64,000 bases of DNA from Archaeoglobus sp. JdFR-37 (lineage in GTDB: Archaea > Halobacteriota > Archaeoglobi > Archaeoglobales > Archaeoglobaceae), in NCBI GenBank assembly GCA_002010215.1, contig MTMY01000047.1, positions 62,001-126,000 of the forward strand, written 5' to 3'. Under the pieces are notes generated by a model. It worked only from the letters and a program-made list of their open reading frames with translations, ran no database searches and was not told where the DNA came from. Both the position numbers and the translations under genes were made by a program. The first letter of the stretch is position 1; the number at the start of each line of letters is the position of its first letter. Shown here piece by piece: positions 9,713 through 18,856 of this stretch.

Positions 9713-10461
9713 AGAATCACCTCCACTTCTACAACATCTCCGTCCTTCAGATTCAGCCTATCCCTAAGCTTCACAGGAGCTATGACTTCCAGCACATCGG
9801 CCTGATAATGGCTCCTGACTGGCAAAACAACAGCTCCTTCAACCCCATCTATTCTGCATCTAAAGGCTTTAACATCTCCAAAGGTCCTGTTTTCAGAAAC
9901 AAACCCAGAGATAATTATACCCTCCTCTTCATCCAGCATTTTTCTGAAATACATCTGCTCTTTTGGAATTTTCAGGTTGAGAGTTCCAGGATATGGATCA
10001 AAACCCAGCTTCTCCACAAACTGCTTTCTGTAACCCTCCAAGGATACATAATAGCCTCCTTCTCCCATCCCGCTCATAACTTTCCCTGATATCACAATTC
10101 TCTCCTCACCCTCAAATATTCGCTTGTAGTCGAGGTACTCCCTATAAAGGGTGTCCCTGCCTTTTCCAGTTATCACAACATACTGGCCATCTTTGTCAAG
10201 CATTCTTTCGATTAATTCGGCATCTTCAAGCTCCTTCAACTTTCTTGCGGCTGTTTGTAGGCTTTGACCAATCTCAGCAGCCAAATCTTTGGAACTGAGC
10301 TTTATAACCTTCTTTATTGCGCCAAGCTGTGCAAGCCTCTTGAGTACCTCAAGCATCTTCTCATGATTGAGAAGCATCTCATAAAAATGTTTTGGATTTT
10401 GGTAATTAATTGTCTTTTCCTCGGATATACTCTTGCAGCATTTTTCAGACTTCCCAACCAC
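9709..10461 (-). CDS. ribK: CTP-dependent riboflavin kinase with N-terminal helix-turn-helix
   Basis: 250 residues in two parts. Residues about 30-110 are a winged helix (KLSSKDLAAEIGQSLQTAARKL, recognition helix, then a wing). Residues about 120-250 are the archaeal riboflavin-kinase barrel (GKVMSGMGEGGYYVS; GFDPYPGTLNLKI, the flavin/CTP-binding signature). It phosphorylates riboflavin to FMN using CTP (family knowledge) and may also act as a flavin-linked regulator. It overlaps ribB by 4 bp. The N-terminal ~30 residues before the HTH look unconserved, so translation may start at a later ATG. Confidence 0.88.
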   Translation of the reverse strand: MVGKSEKCCKSISEEKTINYQNPKHFYEMLLNHEKMLEVLKRLAQLGAIKKVIKLSSKDLAAEIGQSLQTAARKLKELEDAELIERMLDKDGQYVVITGKGRDTLYREYLDYKRIFEGEERIVISGKVMSGMGEGGYYVSLEGYRKQFVEKLGFDPYPGTLNLKIPKEQMYFRKMLDEEEGIIISGFVSENRTFGDVKAFRCRIDGVEGAVVLPVRSHYQADVLEVIAPVKLRDRLNLKDGDVVEVEVIL

Positions 10462-10639
10462 TTTCAGTCATTTTCAACCCCTCCACTCATGCTCCTCTAT
10501 CTCCAGCATCCCGATTCTTGTTGAAATCACATAGAACTTCATGAGTTTGAATTTACGAGAGCATTGAGGTTATAGGAAAATCAATCAAGGATGAATTTAG
10601 AATAACTCTAAGAAAAGATAAATCTAAAAAACAACAGAA

Positions 10640-11038
10640 TTATGACGGTAATATATAGAAGGTGGCAGTTCCAAATGCGATTAGCTCTCCCTCTCCTCGC
10701 ACTTCCGCATAAGCTGTTGCAATGCTGGATTTTACAGAAATCACCTTTCCCTCTGCAATCAATTCTTTACTGGATGCGGGATTGATGAATTTTATGTCCA
10801 GCTCCACTGTAACCACCCTTTTACCCTCTCCCACCAGCAAGCTGTTTACTGCAAGTCCTGTGGCTGAATCTATCAGCGTTGCAATCATGCCCCCATGAAC
10901 TGTTCCGTATGCCTGAAGGTGTTCTTCACCAACTCCCACCCTCACAACTGCCTTCCCTTTTTCAGCCTTTGGTTCCATTCCCGTAAGCTGGTACCACCCA
11001 GAGCTTTTTACCTCTCTCAGGAAATTCTCGAAGTCCAT
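10640..11038 (-). CDS. PaaI-family hotdog acyl-CoA thioesterase
   Basis: 132 residues forming one hotdog domain: the signature HGGMIATLIDSATGLAVNS near residues 48-66 has the His-Gly-Gly and acidic residue of the PaaI/4HBT-II active site. It likely hydrolyses an aryl- or acyl-CoA, which would suit an organism that makes aromatic CoA intermediates; the exact substrate is not visible. It is divergent from argC with about 50 bp between the starts. Confidence 0.8.
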   Translation of the reverse strand: MDFENFLREVKSSGWYQLTGMEPKAEKGKAVVRVGVGEEHLQAYGTVHGGMIATLIDSATGLAVNSLLVGEGKRVVTVELDIKFINPASSKELIAEGKVISVKSSIATAYAEVRGEGELIAFGTATFYILPS

Positions 11039-11058
11039 GCAGATGGATATTCCAAAGC

Positions 11059-11068
11059 TTTTTAAAAA
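11059..11068 (+). promoter_or_regulatory. TATA box of argC
   Basis: TTTTTAAAAA centred about 25 bp before ATG 11088, supporting that ATG as the true (leaderless) argC start rather than the GTG/ATG candidates upstream near 11037. Confidence 0.5.
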
Positions 11069-11087
11069 CCCATGCTTACTGGCAGGT

Positions 11088-12089
11088 ATGGTAAATGTTG
11101 GGATAATAGGCGGAACAGGCTACACAGGCGGAGAACTGCTGCGGGTTCTTGCATTCCACAGCAAAGTGGAAGTTATGGCTGTAACATCCCGAAAAGAAGA
11201 AGGAAAAGAAGTATGGGAAATTCACCCATACTTAAAAGGATTTTACGACCTCAAATTTGTAAAGCCTGAACTGAGGTATTTTGAAGATTGTCAGCTTGTG
11301 TTCACTGCCGTTCCGCACGGAGAAGCGATGAGGTATGTTCCCCAGCTTCTCGATGCTGGCATCAGAGTCGTTGACCTATCAGCAGATTACAGGCTTGATA
11401 AAGAGACCTATGAGGGGGTTTACGGGCACAGACATGAGGGGTGGAGAGATGCAGTCTATGGTCTCCCTGAGCTCCACAGAGAGGAGATAAAGAAGGCTGA
11501 GCTTGTTGCAAACCCCGGCTGTTATCCTACAAGCACCATCTTGGCTGCAGCACCACTGGCTAAGATGGAGCTGATAGAGAGCGTCATATTCGACTCCAAG
11601 AGCGGTATAACGGGAGCTGGAGCTGAGCCAACCTCTTTTACTCACTACCCCAACCTTCATGAAGCCATAGTGCCCTATAAGATTGTATCTCACCGCCACT
11701 ACTACGAGATGGTTCAGGAGCTGAAAGCTTTTCAGGAAGACATCAGGATTCATTTTACTCCCCAGGTATTCCCGGGTTCAAGAGGTATTCTGACTAATGC
11801 TCACATCCTGCTGAGAGGAGAACTGGAAAAAGAGGAGCTGGAAAAAATTTACAAAGAATTCTACAGAGATTCACCCTTCATAAGACTTCAGGAAGAGGTT
11901 AGATTGAGTTACGTGAGAGGCAGCAATTTCTGCGACATCTCAGTCAATGTTGGTGGAGAGAGAGCGGTTATTATTTCAGCCATAGACAACCTTGTGAAGG
12001 GGGCAAGCGGGCAGGCAGTTCAGAACATGAACCTTATGCTGGGCTTTGATGAGGCTGACGGGTTGATGTTTCCTCCTTTGTTTCCGTGA
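11088..12089 (+). CDS. argC: N-acetyl-gamma-glutamyl-phosphate reductase
   Basis: About 333 residues. NADPH-dependent reduction of N-acetylglutamyl phosphate in arginine synthesis. The Rossmann motif IIGGTGYTGGELLRVL begins at residue about 5, the active-site cysteine lies in ANPGCYPTSTI, and the catalytic-domain loop PHGEAM is present. The open frame extends 17 codons further upstream, but ATG 11088 gives the normal family N-terminus and lies at the leaderless distance from a TATA box. An M20 deacylase gene follows after 43 bp. A lysine-pathway (LysY) role is less likely but not excluded. Confidence 0.9.
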   Translation: MVNVGIIGGTGYTGGELLRVLAFHSKVEVMAVTSRKEEGKEVWEIHPYLKGFYDLKFVKPELRYFEDCQLVFTAVPHGEAMRYVPQLLDAGIRVVDLSADYRLDKETYEGVYGHRHEGWRDAVYGLPELHREEIKKAELVANPGCYPTSTILAAAPLAKMELIESVIFDSKSGITGAGAEPTSFTHYPNLHEAIVPYKIVSHRHYYEMVQELKAFQEDIRIHFTPQVFPGSRGILTNAHILLRGELEKEELEKIYKEFYRDSPFIRLQEEVRLSYVRGSNFCDISVNVGGERAVIISAIDNLVKGASGQAVQNMNLMLGFDEADGLMFPPLFP

Positions 12090-12132
12090 TGGCTGAATAG
12101 TTTATTAGATAGTGATCCGTATGGATGTTGGC

Positions 12133-13311
12133 ATGATGGAAGTGGTCGAAATAACAAAGGAGCTCATAAGGATTGACACAAGAAATCCTCCTGGAGAGAC
12201 TGTGAGGGCTATTGAATTCCTTGAAGAGCTGTTTTCCTCCTTTAAAACAAAAATCTACGAGAAGGTGGAGGGTAAGCCCAGCTTAGTGGTGGATGTTGCA
12301 AAGGCTTCTAAAGGGAGCCCTGAAATCATGCTCACTAGCCACCTCGATACAGTTCCATCTCCAGATGAGCTCCTTAACCCAATTATAGCTGATGGGAGGC
12401 TTTACGGCAGGGGAGCATGTGATGCGAAGGGCTGTGTTGCAGCAATGATTGTGGCAGCCTTTGAGTATCTTGAGCACCTTGAACACACAGAAGATCCAAG
12501 AAATGCCGCACTGAAGCTGGCTTTTACGAGTGATGAGGAAGTAGGTGGTGTTAATGGTCTCGGCCACGTTTTCAGGCATGAAAAAAGCGATTTTGTCATC
12601 ATAGGCGAGCCCCTAGGGATGGGATATGTGGGAGTTCTGCAGGCATGTGTCGTCAGCGCTGACCTCACCTTCAAGGGGGAAAGCGGACATACTGCCACAA
12701 AAGATGCCAGCGAAGGGGCAATATACAGGGCGGCAGAATACATTATATCCAAGGTTGAGGAGTTCTCCAGATTGAACGGCAGTTATTCAAGTATAAAAGA
12801 GAGATTCTCTAGAATTGGATACGATTTCGAAATTCGGGGAGTTTCTCATGCTGTCTTCAACCCATCAGTCATTTCTGGGGGGACAAAGAGGAATGTTGTA
12901 GCAGACAGCTGCAGAGTGGAAGCGGACATCAGGTTTGCCCCGTGGATACCCAAAGATGAGGTAAGAAAGGTTCTGCGGGAAGAGGGTGTAGAGATAAAGA
13001 TTAATGGAGTTCTCGAACCCTACGGCGTTTTTATGGATGAAGTTCAGGAAGAGGACGACCTGAAGCTTTTGAACGCCATAAAAAGGGTTTATGAAAGAGG
13101 AGGAGTTGCTGCTGTGGCTCTTTTCTCCCTAGGTGTGGGAGATACGAGACACGTCAGAAAGTACGGGGTTCCGGCGGTGTATCTGGGCCCTGGAGGAGGA
13201 GAACTCCACGGGAAGAACGAATACGTCAATCTAAATGAACTGAAGGAGTTTCCCTCTGTATATGTTGATGTGATAACTGAGCTGGCAAAAGAGGTTACTT
13301 CAGGAAGATAA
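12133..13311 (+). CDS. M20-family metallo-deacylase (ArgE/DapE/ACY1-like)
   Basis: About 392 residues. The two-zinc site is visible: SHLDTVP (His-Asp), GRGACDAKG (bridging Asp), TSDEEVGG (catalytic Glu-Glu), FVIIGEP, and near the C-terminus PGGGELHGKNEYV (last zinc His). A lid domain with GHTATKDASEGAIYRA lies in the middle. The family removes acyl groups from amino acids; directly after argC, N-acetylornithine or a related deacetylation is plausible. A TATA-like TTTATTAG at about 12100-12107 favours the ATGs at 12121-12136; I use 12133. The frame is also open from GTG 12112. Confidence 0.82.
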   Translation: MMEVVEITKELIRIDTRNPPGETVRAIEFLEELFSSFKTKIYEKVEGKPSLVVDVAKASKGSPEIMLTSHLDTVPSPDELLNPIIADGRLYGRGACDAKGCVAAMIVAAFEYLEHLEHTEDPRNAALKLAFTSDEEVGGVNGLGHVFRHEKSDFVIIGEPLGMGYVGVLQACVVSADLTFKGESGHTATKDASEGAIYRAAEYIISKVEEFSRLNGSYSSIKERFSRIGYDFEIRGVSHAVFNPSVISGGTKRNVVADSCRVEADIRFAPWIPKDEVRKVLREEGVEIKINGVLEPYGVFMDEVQEEDDLKLLNAIKRVYERGGVAAVALFSLGVGDTRHVRKYGVPAVYLGPGGGELHGKNEYVNLNELKEFPSVYVDVITELAKEVTSGR

Positions 13312-13951
13312 TGTTTCCTCTACCTTTCTTCACCTTCTCAATTATTCCTCTTCTCTCCAGATCTGCGATTATCAGACTCATTTTTGCCTCACTATAACCA
13401 AGCCTTTTCCGAAGTTCTTTCTGAGTTATCCTCCCACCTACCTTCTTTATCTCTTCTAGTACCTCGTTCAGTTCTTCAGGGAGCGGCTCCGCCTCTTCCC
13501 CCTCAAACTGGACAGTTCTTCTCTTATAAAGATACACTACAGCAACCACAATAAGGGCGAGGATGAAGGGAATAGCATACATGAAGTAATTCGTCCCTTC
13601 ATCAACCAGATAGAATTCCGGCTCCACCGGAGTTTCAATCTGGGGGAGCGGCGGGAAGAGGATGAGATCGAGAACGAACTCTCCTTCGGTATCAATGGAA
13701 ACAATTTCCTCAGCCTCAAGCTGAATTTTACCGTTCTTCATGTAGTAGGCTTTGATGGAGTAAATCCCGGGAGTTACGGTGAAAGAATAGCTACCATCTG
13801 CTGCAACGTAACGCTGAGGAGGTGTTGTGTTTATCTCCACCACTGCATTCTTCAAAATATCCAGAGTTTCCCAGGAGTAAACCTTACCCTGAATAACTGC
13901 AGCATCGGCAGGGAATATCAGCAAGAGCAGTACTATTAGCACGAATCTCAT
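13295..13951 (-). CDS. Membrane-anchored winged-helix protein with extracytoplasmic carboxypeptidase-regulatory-like domain
   Basis: 218 residues in four parts: a signal peptide (about 1-18), a beta-sandwich of the carboxypeptidase-regulatory type (GKVYSWETLDILKNAVVEI; ADGSYSFTVTPGIYSIKAYY), one membrane helix (about 125-141), and a cytoplasmic winged helix (ITQKELRKRLGYSEAKMSLIIADLERRGIIEK). The order suggests a one-protein receptor that passes an external signal to DNA, a type common in archaea. Its 3' end overlaps the M20 gene by 17 bp (convergent). No obvious target; the DASS carrier gene lies upstream on the same strand. Confidence 0.72.
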   Translation of the reverse strand: MRFVLIVLLLLIFPADAAVIQGKVYSWETLDILKNAVVEINTTPPQRYVAADGSYSFTVTPGIYSIKAYYMKNGKIQLEAEEIVSIDTEGEFVLDLILFPPLPQIETPVEPEFYLVDEGTNYFMYAIPFILALIVVAVVYLYKRRTVQFEGEEAEPLPEELNEVLEEIKKVGGRITQKELRKRLGYSEAKMSLIIADLERRGIIEKVKKGRGNIIFLK

Positions 13952-13992
13952 TCTTAATAAATAAAATAAAGAAGATAAATAAGTCTTGCGGT

Positions 13993-15882
13993 TTACTTAA
14001 CCCAGCTTGGCATCACACCCCATTCGATGCCGAAAATCAGCGGTACTAGGAAGTAACTGAAGAGGGTGACGATCAGAATGCCTATTATGTTCATCAACAG
14101 TCCGTTTCTGGCCATTTGGGGGACGGTAACGTAGCCGGTACCGAACACTATTGCATTTGGAGGCGTTGCGACGGGCAGCATGAAGGCATAGCTGGCAGCT
14201 ATAGCTGCAGAAATCATGAAAGCTCTTGGGTCTTCCCCCATAGCCAAGGCGAAAGCAGCCATTATCGGCATCATTAGTGTTGTTATTGCAGTGTTGGATG
14301 TAAGCTCTGTGAGGAAAATCACCAGAATTACCACTGCTGCCAGAACGAGAATTAATGGAAATCCTTTCAGGAACGTCAATTGCTCCCCAATCCAGGCAGC
14401 AAGTCCGCTCTTTGTAAAAGCTGAAGACAGAGCTATGCCGCCGCCGAACAGCAACAGAATTCCCCACGGGATGTCCTTTGCATGATCCCAGTCAAGGACG
14501 AACTCACCTCTCTTCAAGTCCACCGGGATGAGGAACAGTGCGATGGCTGCAATCATCGCTATAACGTAGTCGTTGACGAAGGGCAGCCAGGTGGTGATGC
14601 CGGGGATTGTTATGTCTCCTATGGTCTTGGGCTTGCTGCTTATCCAGGCCAGTGCTGTGAGGGCAAAGACAGCCAGAACTACTTTCTCCCCCTTGCTCCA
14701 CGGCCCTAGCTTCCTTTTCTCTTGGGTGATAATCTCCCTGCCTCCTGGAAGCGTGTCGATTTCTGGGGGATTGAGTATATAGACCATGACGAACCATGCG
14801 ATAAAGAGTGTCAACCAGGCAGTCGGGATGCCCACAGCTAGCCAGTCGGTGAATGTTATTTCAGGCGCCTCGGGGAATAGTTTGGGCAATGTTCCTGCCA
14901 GTATGGCGTTTGGTGGTGTACCGATGAGGGTTGACACTCCCCCAATAGATGCTGCATAGGCAATCCCCAGCATAAGGGCTGTTCCGAACCTGAAGTTCCC
15001 AGCCCTGAAATCAACGCCCTTAAACTTCCCCCTCTTCTGCAACTCCATCCCAACACTTGCCACGTGGAGGATTATTGCCAAAGCAATAGGCATCATCATC
15101 ATGGTCGTCGCCGTGTTGGATATCCACATGCTGAGGAAAGCCGTTGCCACCATGAACCCCAGCACTATTTTGCGGGGGCTGACGCCTATCGCATCGATTA
15201 TTATCAGAGCCAGTCTCTTATGGAGGTTCCACTTCATCATTGCTGCTGCTATCATAAAGCCGCCCATGAACAGAAAGATGATTTTGCTTGCATAGCTTTT
15301 AGCAACGTTGTCAATTTTGTCGACACCAAAGAAAGGCAGAACTACGAGGGGCAGCAGTGCTGTTGCTGGAAGAGGAATTGCTTCGCCAACCCACCACACA
15401 GCCATCAGAATTGCCAGAGCAAGAACGTATTTCATGTCTCTTGCTTTCTTTAGAATTTCTGAGTGAGCTTTACCATCAACACCCTTCAACCATTCCATGA
15501 AGGTGGCGCTGTCCACAGCTTTCAGCTTCTTCCCTTCTTTAACCAGATATCCTGAGCTTATTGCCTGAGTTATTATTTCATCGGACAGCTTTGCATTGGA
15601 GATGGCTGAATCTACAAAGGTTTGCGGAACAGGCATGGCAACAACTGCCAGAAACAGCAGAATTCCAAGAACCAGTGAAATTTTCTGTCTGGTAGTGTAT
15701 TTGTGTCCATCAGGTTTTCTCTGAGTCAGAACGTCACCAAGCCCACCCTCGTCAATCTGCTCTTCAACTTCTTCCATTATCTTTTGCTTCATCTGTTCTT
15801 CGCTGGCAACATCTGCATTGGCCTTGGATCTGTTCAATTTCCAGATCCGGTTGGTAACATTAAAAGCGTCCATTTCAGACAC
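13993..15882 (-). CDS. SLC13/DASS family anion:sodium symporter
   Basis: 629 residues with a cytoplasmic N-terminus rich in charge (about 1-65), then roughly 11-12 membrane segments. The two family repeats end in the SNT motifs SNTATTMMMMPIALAI and SNTAITTLMMPIMAA, each followed by TPPNA (GTPPNAILAG and ATPPNAIVFG), which bind sodium and carboxylate in VcINDY-type carriers. It therefore probably imports C4-dicarboxylates or sulfate-like anions. A 40-bp gap separates it from the membrane-anchored winged-helix gene downstream. Uptake of malate or fumarate would feed the malic enzyme and fumarase coded nearby (inference). Confidence 0.85.
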   Translation of the reverse strand: MSEMDAFNVTNRIWKLNRSKANADVASEEQMKQKIMEEVEEQIDEGGLGDVLTQRKPDGHKYTTRQKISLVLGILLFLAVVAMPVPQTFVDSAISNAKLSDEIITQAISSGYLVKEGKKLKAVDSATFMEWLKGVDGKAHSEILKKARDMKYVLALAILMAVWWVGEAIPLPATALLPLVVLPFFGVDKIDNVAKSYASKIIFLFMGGFMIAAAMMKWNLHKRLALIIIDAIGVSPRKIVLGFMVATAFLSMWISNTATTMMMMPIALAIILHVASVGMELQKRGKFKGVDFRAGNFRFGTALMLGIAYAASIGGVSTLIGTPPNAILAGTLPKLFPEAPEITFTDWLAVGIPTAWLTLFIAWFVMVYILNPPEIDTLPGGREIITQEKRKLGPWSKGEKVVLAVFALTALAWISSKPKTIGDITIPGITTWLPFVNDYVIAMIAAIALFLIPVDLKRGEFVLDWDHAKDIPWGILLLFGGGIALSSAFTKSGLAAWIGEQLTFLKGFPLILVLAAVVILVIFLTELTSNTAITTLMMPIMAAFALAMGEDPRAFMISAAIAASYAFMLPVATPPNAIVFGTGYVTVPQMARNGLLMNIIGILIVTLFSYFLVPLIFGIEWGVMPSWVK

Positions 15883-16076
15883 CGGCCGGAGACCTCAACT
15901 AAAAATATTTAAAATTTATTATTCATGATTAATACAAAATATAGAGCTGTTCACAACTTTTATTACATTGGTAGTGATCCTCATATATTAATATTTTAAA
16001 TTGAGCTCGTGATCGATATGTCATTAACAGCTAAGTAGATATATGGGCTAAATCAACCAAATACAGGTGTTTGGGT

Positions 16077-16499
16077 ATGAAAGAGTCTCTACAACCTGGC
16101 ATTCAGCACCAGCTGAAGTATCGGGTACCTGTGCACAAAACTGTACCGGCTCTCTTCCCTGAATCGCCGGAGTTCCAGGCCATGCCAGAAGTTTTCGCCA
16201 CAGGTTTTATGGTGGGGCTGGTGGAATGGACGTGTATTCAGGCTGTTAATCCCTATCTCGACTGGCCACGGGAGCAGACTGTGGGTGTGCACGTAAATCT
16301 GAGTCACGAAGCCCCAACACCTCCTGGCCTTGAAGTGACTGTTCGGGTCAAGCTTGTGGAAGTGGATGGAAGACGACTTGTGTTTGAGGTAAAAGCGGAC
16401 GATGGTGTGGATGTCATCTGTCGTGGAACTCACGAGCGCTTCATTATTAACTTTGATCGCTTCATGCAGAAAGTTGCCAGTAAACGGGAGATGATCTGA
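16077..16499 (+). CDS. FlK-like (fluoroacetyl-CoA thioesterase family) hotdog protein
   Basis: 140 residues. The segment MPEVFATGFMVGLVEWTC carries the Thr and Glu positions and NLSHEAPTPPG the His of the FlK-type hotdog catalytic triad (family knowledge). It probably hydrolyses an acyl-CoA; the exact substrate is open. ATG 16077 is chosen over TTG 16071 because AGGTG lies 8 nt upstream. Eight of nine arginine codons are CGN and one is AGA, unlike the AGA/AGG-rich neighbours, which points to recent acquisition. Confidence 0.75.
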   Translation: MKESLQPGIQHQLKYRVPVHKTVPALFPESPEFQAMPEVFATGFMVGLVEWTCIQAVNPYLDWPREQTVGVHVNLSHEAPTPPGLEVTVRVKLVEVDGRRLVFEVKADDGVDVICRGTHERFIINFDRFMQKVASKREMI

Positions 16500-16611
16500 G
16501 AAAGTTTCGTTTCAGGAAAGTTTCAGGAAAATAATTAAGCGAGCCAGTGAGAGATAAAGGAGGTGAGCTGAGCAGAAGCTTTAAATCGTAAAAATCTGAG
16601 CCCAAAACCCT

Positions 16612-17139
16612 TTAAATCATCTTCTGAATCCTCAACTTACCGTAACTCTCTCGAATCTCCACTTCCTCCCCCTGCCCCTCAAAAATTCCTGACAAAAAAA
16701 CCTTCAGAAATTTTGCCTCTGAAGGACAAGAGAGTATGAGGGTGTATTTGCCCTCACCATCCACCTTTATCCTGAAGAAGTTGCCAGCTTCCATGTATCG
16801 CAGTACACTATAGATATCCTTCAGCCCCTTGTCTGCGTACTGAATCCCATGCTCAATTCCCGACCTCTTTATGATATCCCAAAAATCCTCCGAAGCTTTA
16901 TCGTTCAACTCTTCCCATATGACTGCCCAGTGCTCAATGTCAACGATGCAGTGCTCTCCCGCTGAAAGAAAGTCAGTATAGATTTTTACAAGCTCTTTTG
17001 TAGCATCATCCATACCTTCTAGCTCAAAATAGACCTTGAGCGCTCTTCTTACTATTTCGGACGCTGAAATGCCCTTCTTCTTTGCCAGAATTCTGAGCAT
17101 CTCTAATGATTTGCTGTCAAGGTTGACGGATGTTCGCAT
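16612..17139 (-). CDS. Ribbon-helix-helix protein with uncharacterised C-terminal domain
   Basis: 175 residues. Residues 1-42 are a CopG/MetJ-type ribbon-helix-helix (MRTSVNLDSKSLEMLRIL, GISASEIVRRALKVYFE). The remaining 130 residues, with HCIVDIEHWAVIWEEL and a C-terminal beta-rich part (GKYTLILSCPSEAKFLKVFL), do not match a domain I know. It resembles an archaeal family of RHH proteins with a sensory C-terminus. It is divergent from malic enzyme and could control it. Confidence 0.65.
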   Translation of the reverse strand: MRTSVNLDSKSLEMLRILAKKKGISASEIVRRALKVYFELEGMDDATKELVKIYTDFLSAGEHCIVDIEHWAVIWEELNDKASEDFWDIIKRSGIEHGIQYADKGLKDIYSVLRYMEAGNFFRIKVDGEGKYTLILSCPSEAKFLKVFLSGIFEGQGEEVEIRESYGKLRIQKMI

Positions 17140-17249
17140 GAGGGTGAGGGGAGAAGTATATCCTATAAAAGTTATGCTAAATTACTACCAATTGTTAACA
17201 CGTGGCAAGTTTTCGGAGAAAGTATTATTACGTTTCACAACATCCCCAA

Positions 17250-18575
17250 ATGCTTATGGAATTAGATTTCGAAAAGAAGTTGATAGAGGAAGCAAACAGA
17301 GCAGAAAAACTTGCTCCTGAGCTCCATAGTAGGTATCACGGTAAAATAGAGATTTTTCCCAAGTGCCCTATACGAGGCTTGGAAGATTTTGCGGTATGGT
17401 ACACTCCAGGCGTCGCTGCGGTGTGCAGAGAAATCGCAGAGGATGAGGACAAAGCCTTTGATTATACCAATAAATCCAACACCGTTGCAATAGCCACTGA
17501 CGGCTCTAGGACTCTTGGTTTGGGAAATATAGGGGCTACAGCATCACTTCCCGTCATGGAGGGTAAAGCTCTGCTCTTCAAGTATCTGGGGGGTGTTGAT
17601 GCGTTTCCTCTTGTTATCCAGCAGCAGGAGCCCGAGAAATTTGTGGAGATTGTGAGGGCTGTGTCTGCAGGTTTTGGGGGGATAAACCTTGAGGACATAG
17701 CTACGCCAAAATGCTTCCACATCCTCGAGAGGCTAAAACAAGAGTTGAGCATCCCGGTGTGGCATGATGACCAGCATGGGACAGCTACAGCCACGCTGGC
17801 AGCACTGATAAATGCTCTTAAGGTGGTAGGAAAGAGGAAGGAGGAGGTTAGAATAGTAGTATTCGGTGTTGGTGCTGCAAACTACGCAACCATAAACCTG
17901 CTGATTGCAGCAGGGTTTAATTCGGGAAACATACTGGCTGTTGACAGCCGTGGAATACTTGGAAGGCATCGAGATGATTTGAAAGGCAGCTACAAGTGGA
18001 GAATCTGCGAGATTACCAATGCAGATGGGATTGAGGGCGGAGTTGATGTGGCCTTAAAGGGTGCTGATGTTCTTATAGCTGCCTCAAAACCCGGGCCGGG
18101 TGTAATCAGGAAAGAGTGGATTTCAGAAATGAATGATGATGCCATCGTTTTTGCCCTCGCCAACCCAGTTCCAGAAATTTACCCATGGGATGCTAAGGAA
18201 GCTGGAGCGAGAATCGTTGCAACAGGGAGGAGCGACTTTCCCAATCAGGTGAACAATAGCTTAGTTTTTCCAGCACTCTTTAGGGGTGTTCTGGATGTTC
18301 GTGCGAAGGGGATTACAGAGGAGATGGCAGTGGAGGCTGCCTTAACCCTTGCCAGATTTGCCGAAGAAAAAGGGCTAGGCGAAGAGCACATAATACCCGA
18401 TATGATGGAAACTGAAGTCTTCCCCATGGTTGCTGCTGCTGTGGGAGTCAAAGCAATCCAGCTTGGAATTGCAAGAAGGGAAATGAGCTTTGAGGAGCTA
18501 AGAGAGGAGGCAGAAAGGAAAATTATGGTGTCAGGGAGGAAGCTGAAAGTGCTGATGGATAGCGGGCTTGTTTAG
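17250..18575 (+). CDS. Malic enzyme (malate dehydrogenase, oxaloacetate-decarboxylating)
   Basis: About 441 residues. Converts malate to pyruvate and CO2 with NAD(P). Visible: AVWYTPGVAAVC (catalytic Tyr), VMEGKALLFKYLGGVDAFP (catalytic Lys), NLEDIATPKCF and HDDQHGTATA (metal site), and a nucleotide-binding fold around VVFGVGAANYATINLLIAAG. The last motif has GxGxxN instead of GxGxxG. Length fits the short bacterial/archaeal enzymes without a C-terminal phosphotransacetylase domain. ATG 17250 is about 26 bp from a TATA-like element near 17219-17229; the frame is open from GTG 17202. It links C4 acids to pyruvate. Confidence 0.9.
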   Translation: MLMELDFEKKLIEEANRAEKLAPELHSRYHGKIEIFPKCPIRGLEDFAVWYTPGVAAVCREIAEDEDKAFDYTNKSNTVAIATDGSRTLGLGNIGATASLPVMEGKALLFKYLGGVDAFPLVIQQQEPEKFVEIVRAVSAGFGGINLEDIATPKCFHILERLKQELSIPVWHDDQHGTATATLAALINALKVVGKRKEEVRIVVFGVGAANYATINLLIAAGFNSGNILAVDSRGILGRHRDDLKGSYKWRICEITNADGIEGGVDVALKGADVLIAASKPGPGVIRKEWISEMNDDAIVFALANPVPEIYPWDAKEAGARIVATGRSDFPNQVNNSLVFPALFRGVLDVRAKGITEEMAVEAALTLARFAEEKGLGEEHIIPDMMETEVFPMVAAAVGVKAIQLGIARREMSFEELREEAERKIMVSGRKLKVLMDSGLV

Positions 18576-18794
18576 CCATTGATTTTTAATTGTAAACCAT
18601 TTAGCCCGTTTTTAGCCCACCCACCGTTCCCAAGCTTCATTCTGACAGTACATTCTAAATCTCATTAAATGAACCGAAATGAAACTCAGAGATGGCGGAG
18701 GGGCAGGGTGAGCGGGAGAAATGAAAGTTACCTTAAGTGAACCTTAAAGTGAAACGTGAGAATAATTTGAGATAGGAGAATAAACCAGAAGGGC

Positions 18795-18806
18795 GATATA
18801 TTTATT
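18795..18806 (+). promoter_or_regulatory. TATA box of the exosome-proteasome superoperon
   Basis: A long TATA-like run (TATATTTATTA) about 55 bp upstream of the rpl15e ATG. It would give a leader of about 30 nt that contains the AGAGGTG ribosome-binding site. Confidence 0.45.
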
Positions 18807-18856
18807 AACTGTCCCACTGCCCCAACATCAATTCACGCTAACAGAGGTGTAAAAAG

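Noticed and set aside
15064..15453. 129-codon plus-strand frame opposite the DASS carrier
   Set aside because: His/Gln-rich translation typical of the antisense of membrane-helix codons; no start signal.
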